Positions 63,809 through 64,000 of a stretch of 64,000 bases of DNA are shown one piece after another (positions within the stretch are counted from its first letter, which is position 1; each line of letters starts with the position of its first letter). Made by a program: the position numbers and the translations under genes. Below the pieces are notes generated by a model that did no database searches, was not told the origin of the DNA, and was given only the letters and a program-made list of their open reading frames with translations. Source of the stretch: Ecdyonurus torrentis (Eukaryota > Arthropoda > Insecta > Ephemeroptera > Heptageniidae). The stretch lies in assembly GCA_949318235.1 (NCBI GenBank), contig OX439133.1:5189252-5253251 (forward strand), read 5' to 3'.

Positions 63809-63945
63809 TGGATGTTATCAGGTTAAAAAAAATTCTAAAAAAAAAAAAATCTATGGCTTAAAAAACGTAAAAGTATCTAGTATATCGCATTTAAATATCT
63901 CCGAAATTTGGTGAGTAGTTTTCTCAAAATTCGCAAAACACAAGT
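63809..63945 (-). mobile_element. family D MITE, copy 8, partial
   Basis: GGATGTTATCAGGTTAAA, AAAACGTAAAAGTATCTAGT and GTAGTTTTCTCAAAATTC match family D in reverse; the remaining part is unclear near the window edge. Confidence 0.5.
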
Positions 63946-64000
63946 TTCATCTCGTCAGGGTAATTTTAAATTAGATCTGCACGCATTTTAGAAGTTTTAA

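Overview
The window looks like animal nuclear DNA from an invertebrate, species not determinable by eye. It is strongly AT-rich, with long homopolymer and microsatellite tracts, GT-AG introns, many short inverted-repeat transposons (MITEs) and one intron-rich conserved gene. I see no bacterial-type operon, rRNA, convincing tRNA or CRISPR array.

Main gene: 21435-34635 (+) carries a complete MFSD6-type 12-helix transporter (major facilitator superfamily) in 12 coding exons. Every junction has GT-AG borders and all phases agree, giving 774 aa. An upstream 5' UTR exon must exist, because the first coding exon opens with a splice acceptor, but I could not place it. Exon 11 can be spliced to exon 12 (774 aa) or read through to a stop 9 nt past the donor (743 aa).

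Second gene: 54486-54630 (+) has a well-bordered exon with an in-frame ATG (44 complete codons, phase-2 donor). It probably starts an unrecognised gene that continues beyond the window. A possible leader exon ends at 41773.

The rest is largely mobile DNA. Repeat families with several copies: A (about 310 bp, ends like AGGGTGTATGCAT), B (343 bp, TTAA-bounded), D (about 220 bp, ends AATGGAGGTTATCGG) and E (about 115 bp). There are also hAT-like elements with 8-bp target-site duplications (16825-18508, 23414-23565, 56178-56434), a 5'-truncated LINE (10925-11950, minus), large palindromes (6414-6547, 12018-12233, 29283-29632, 33217-33552), and two 1.5-1.7 kb fold-back elements (52000-53706, 60961-62483). 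Each of those two has arms of degenerate subterminal repeats around a unique core with a candidate intron and AATAAA signal. They are the best candidates for something undescribed.

Layout: 1-21.0 kb repeat-rich sequence upstream of, or in a 5' intron of, MFSD6; 21.4-34.6 kb MFSD6; 34.7-54.4 kb repeats with a candidate leader exon and GA-rich duplicated blocks; 54.5 kb start exon of gene two; 54.6-64 kb probable first intron of that gene, filled with repeats.
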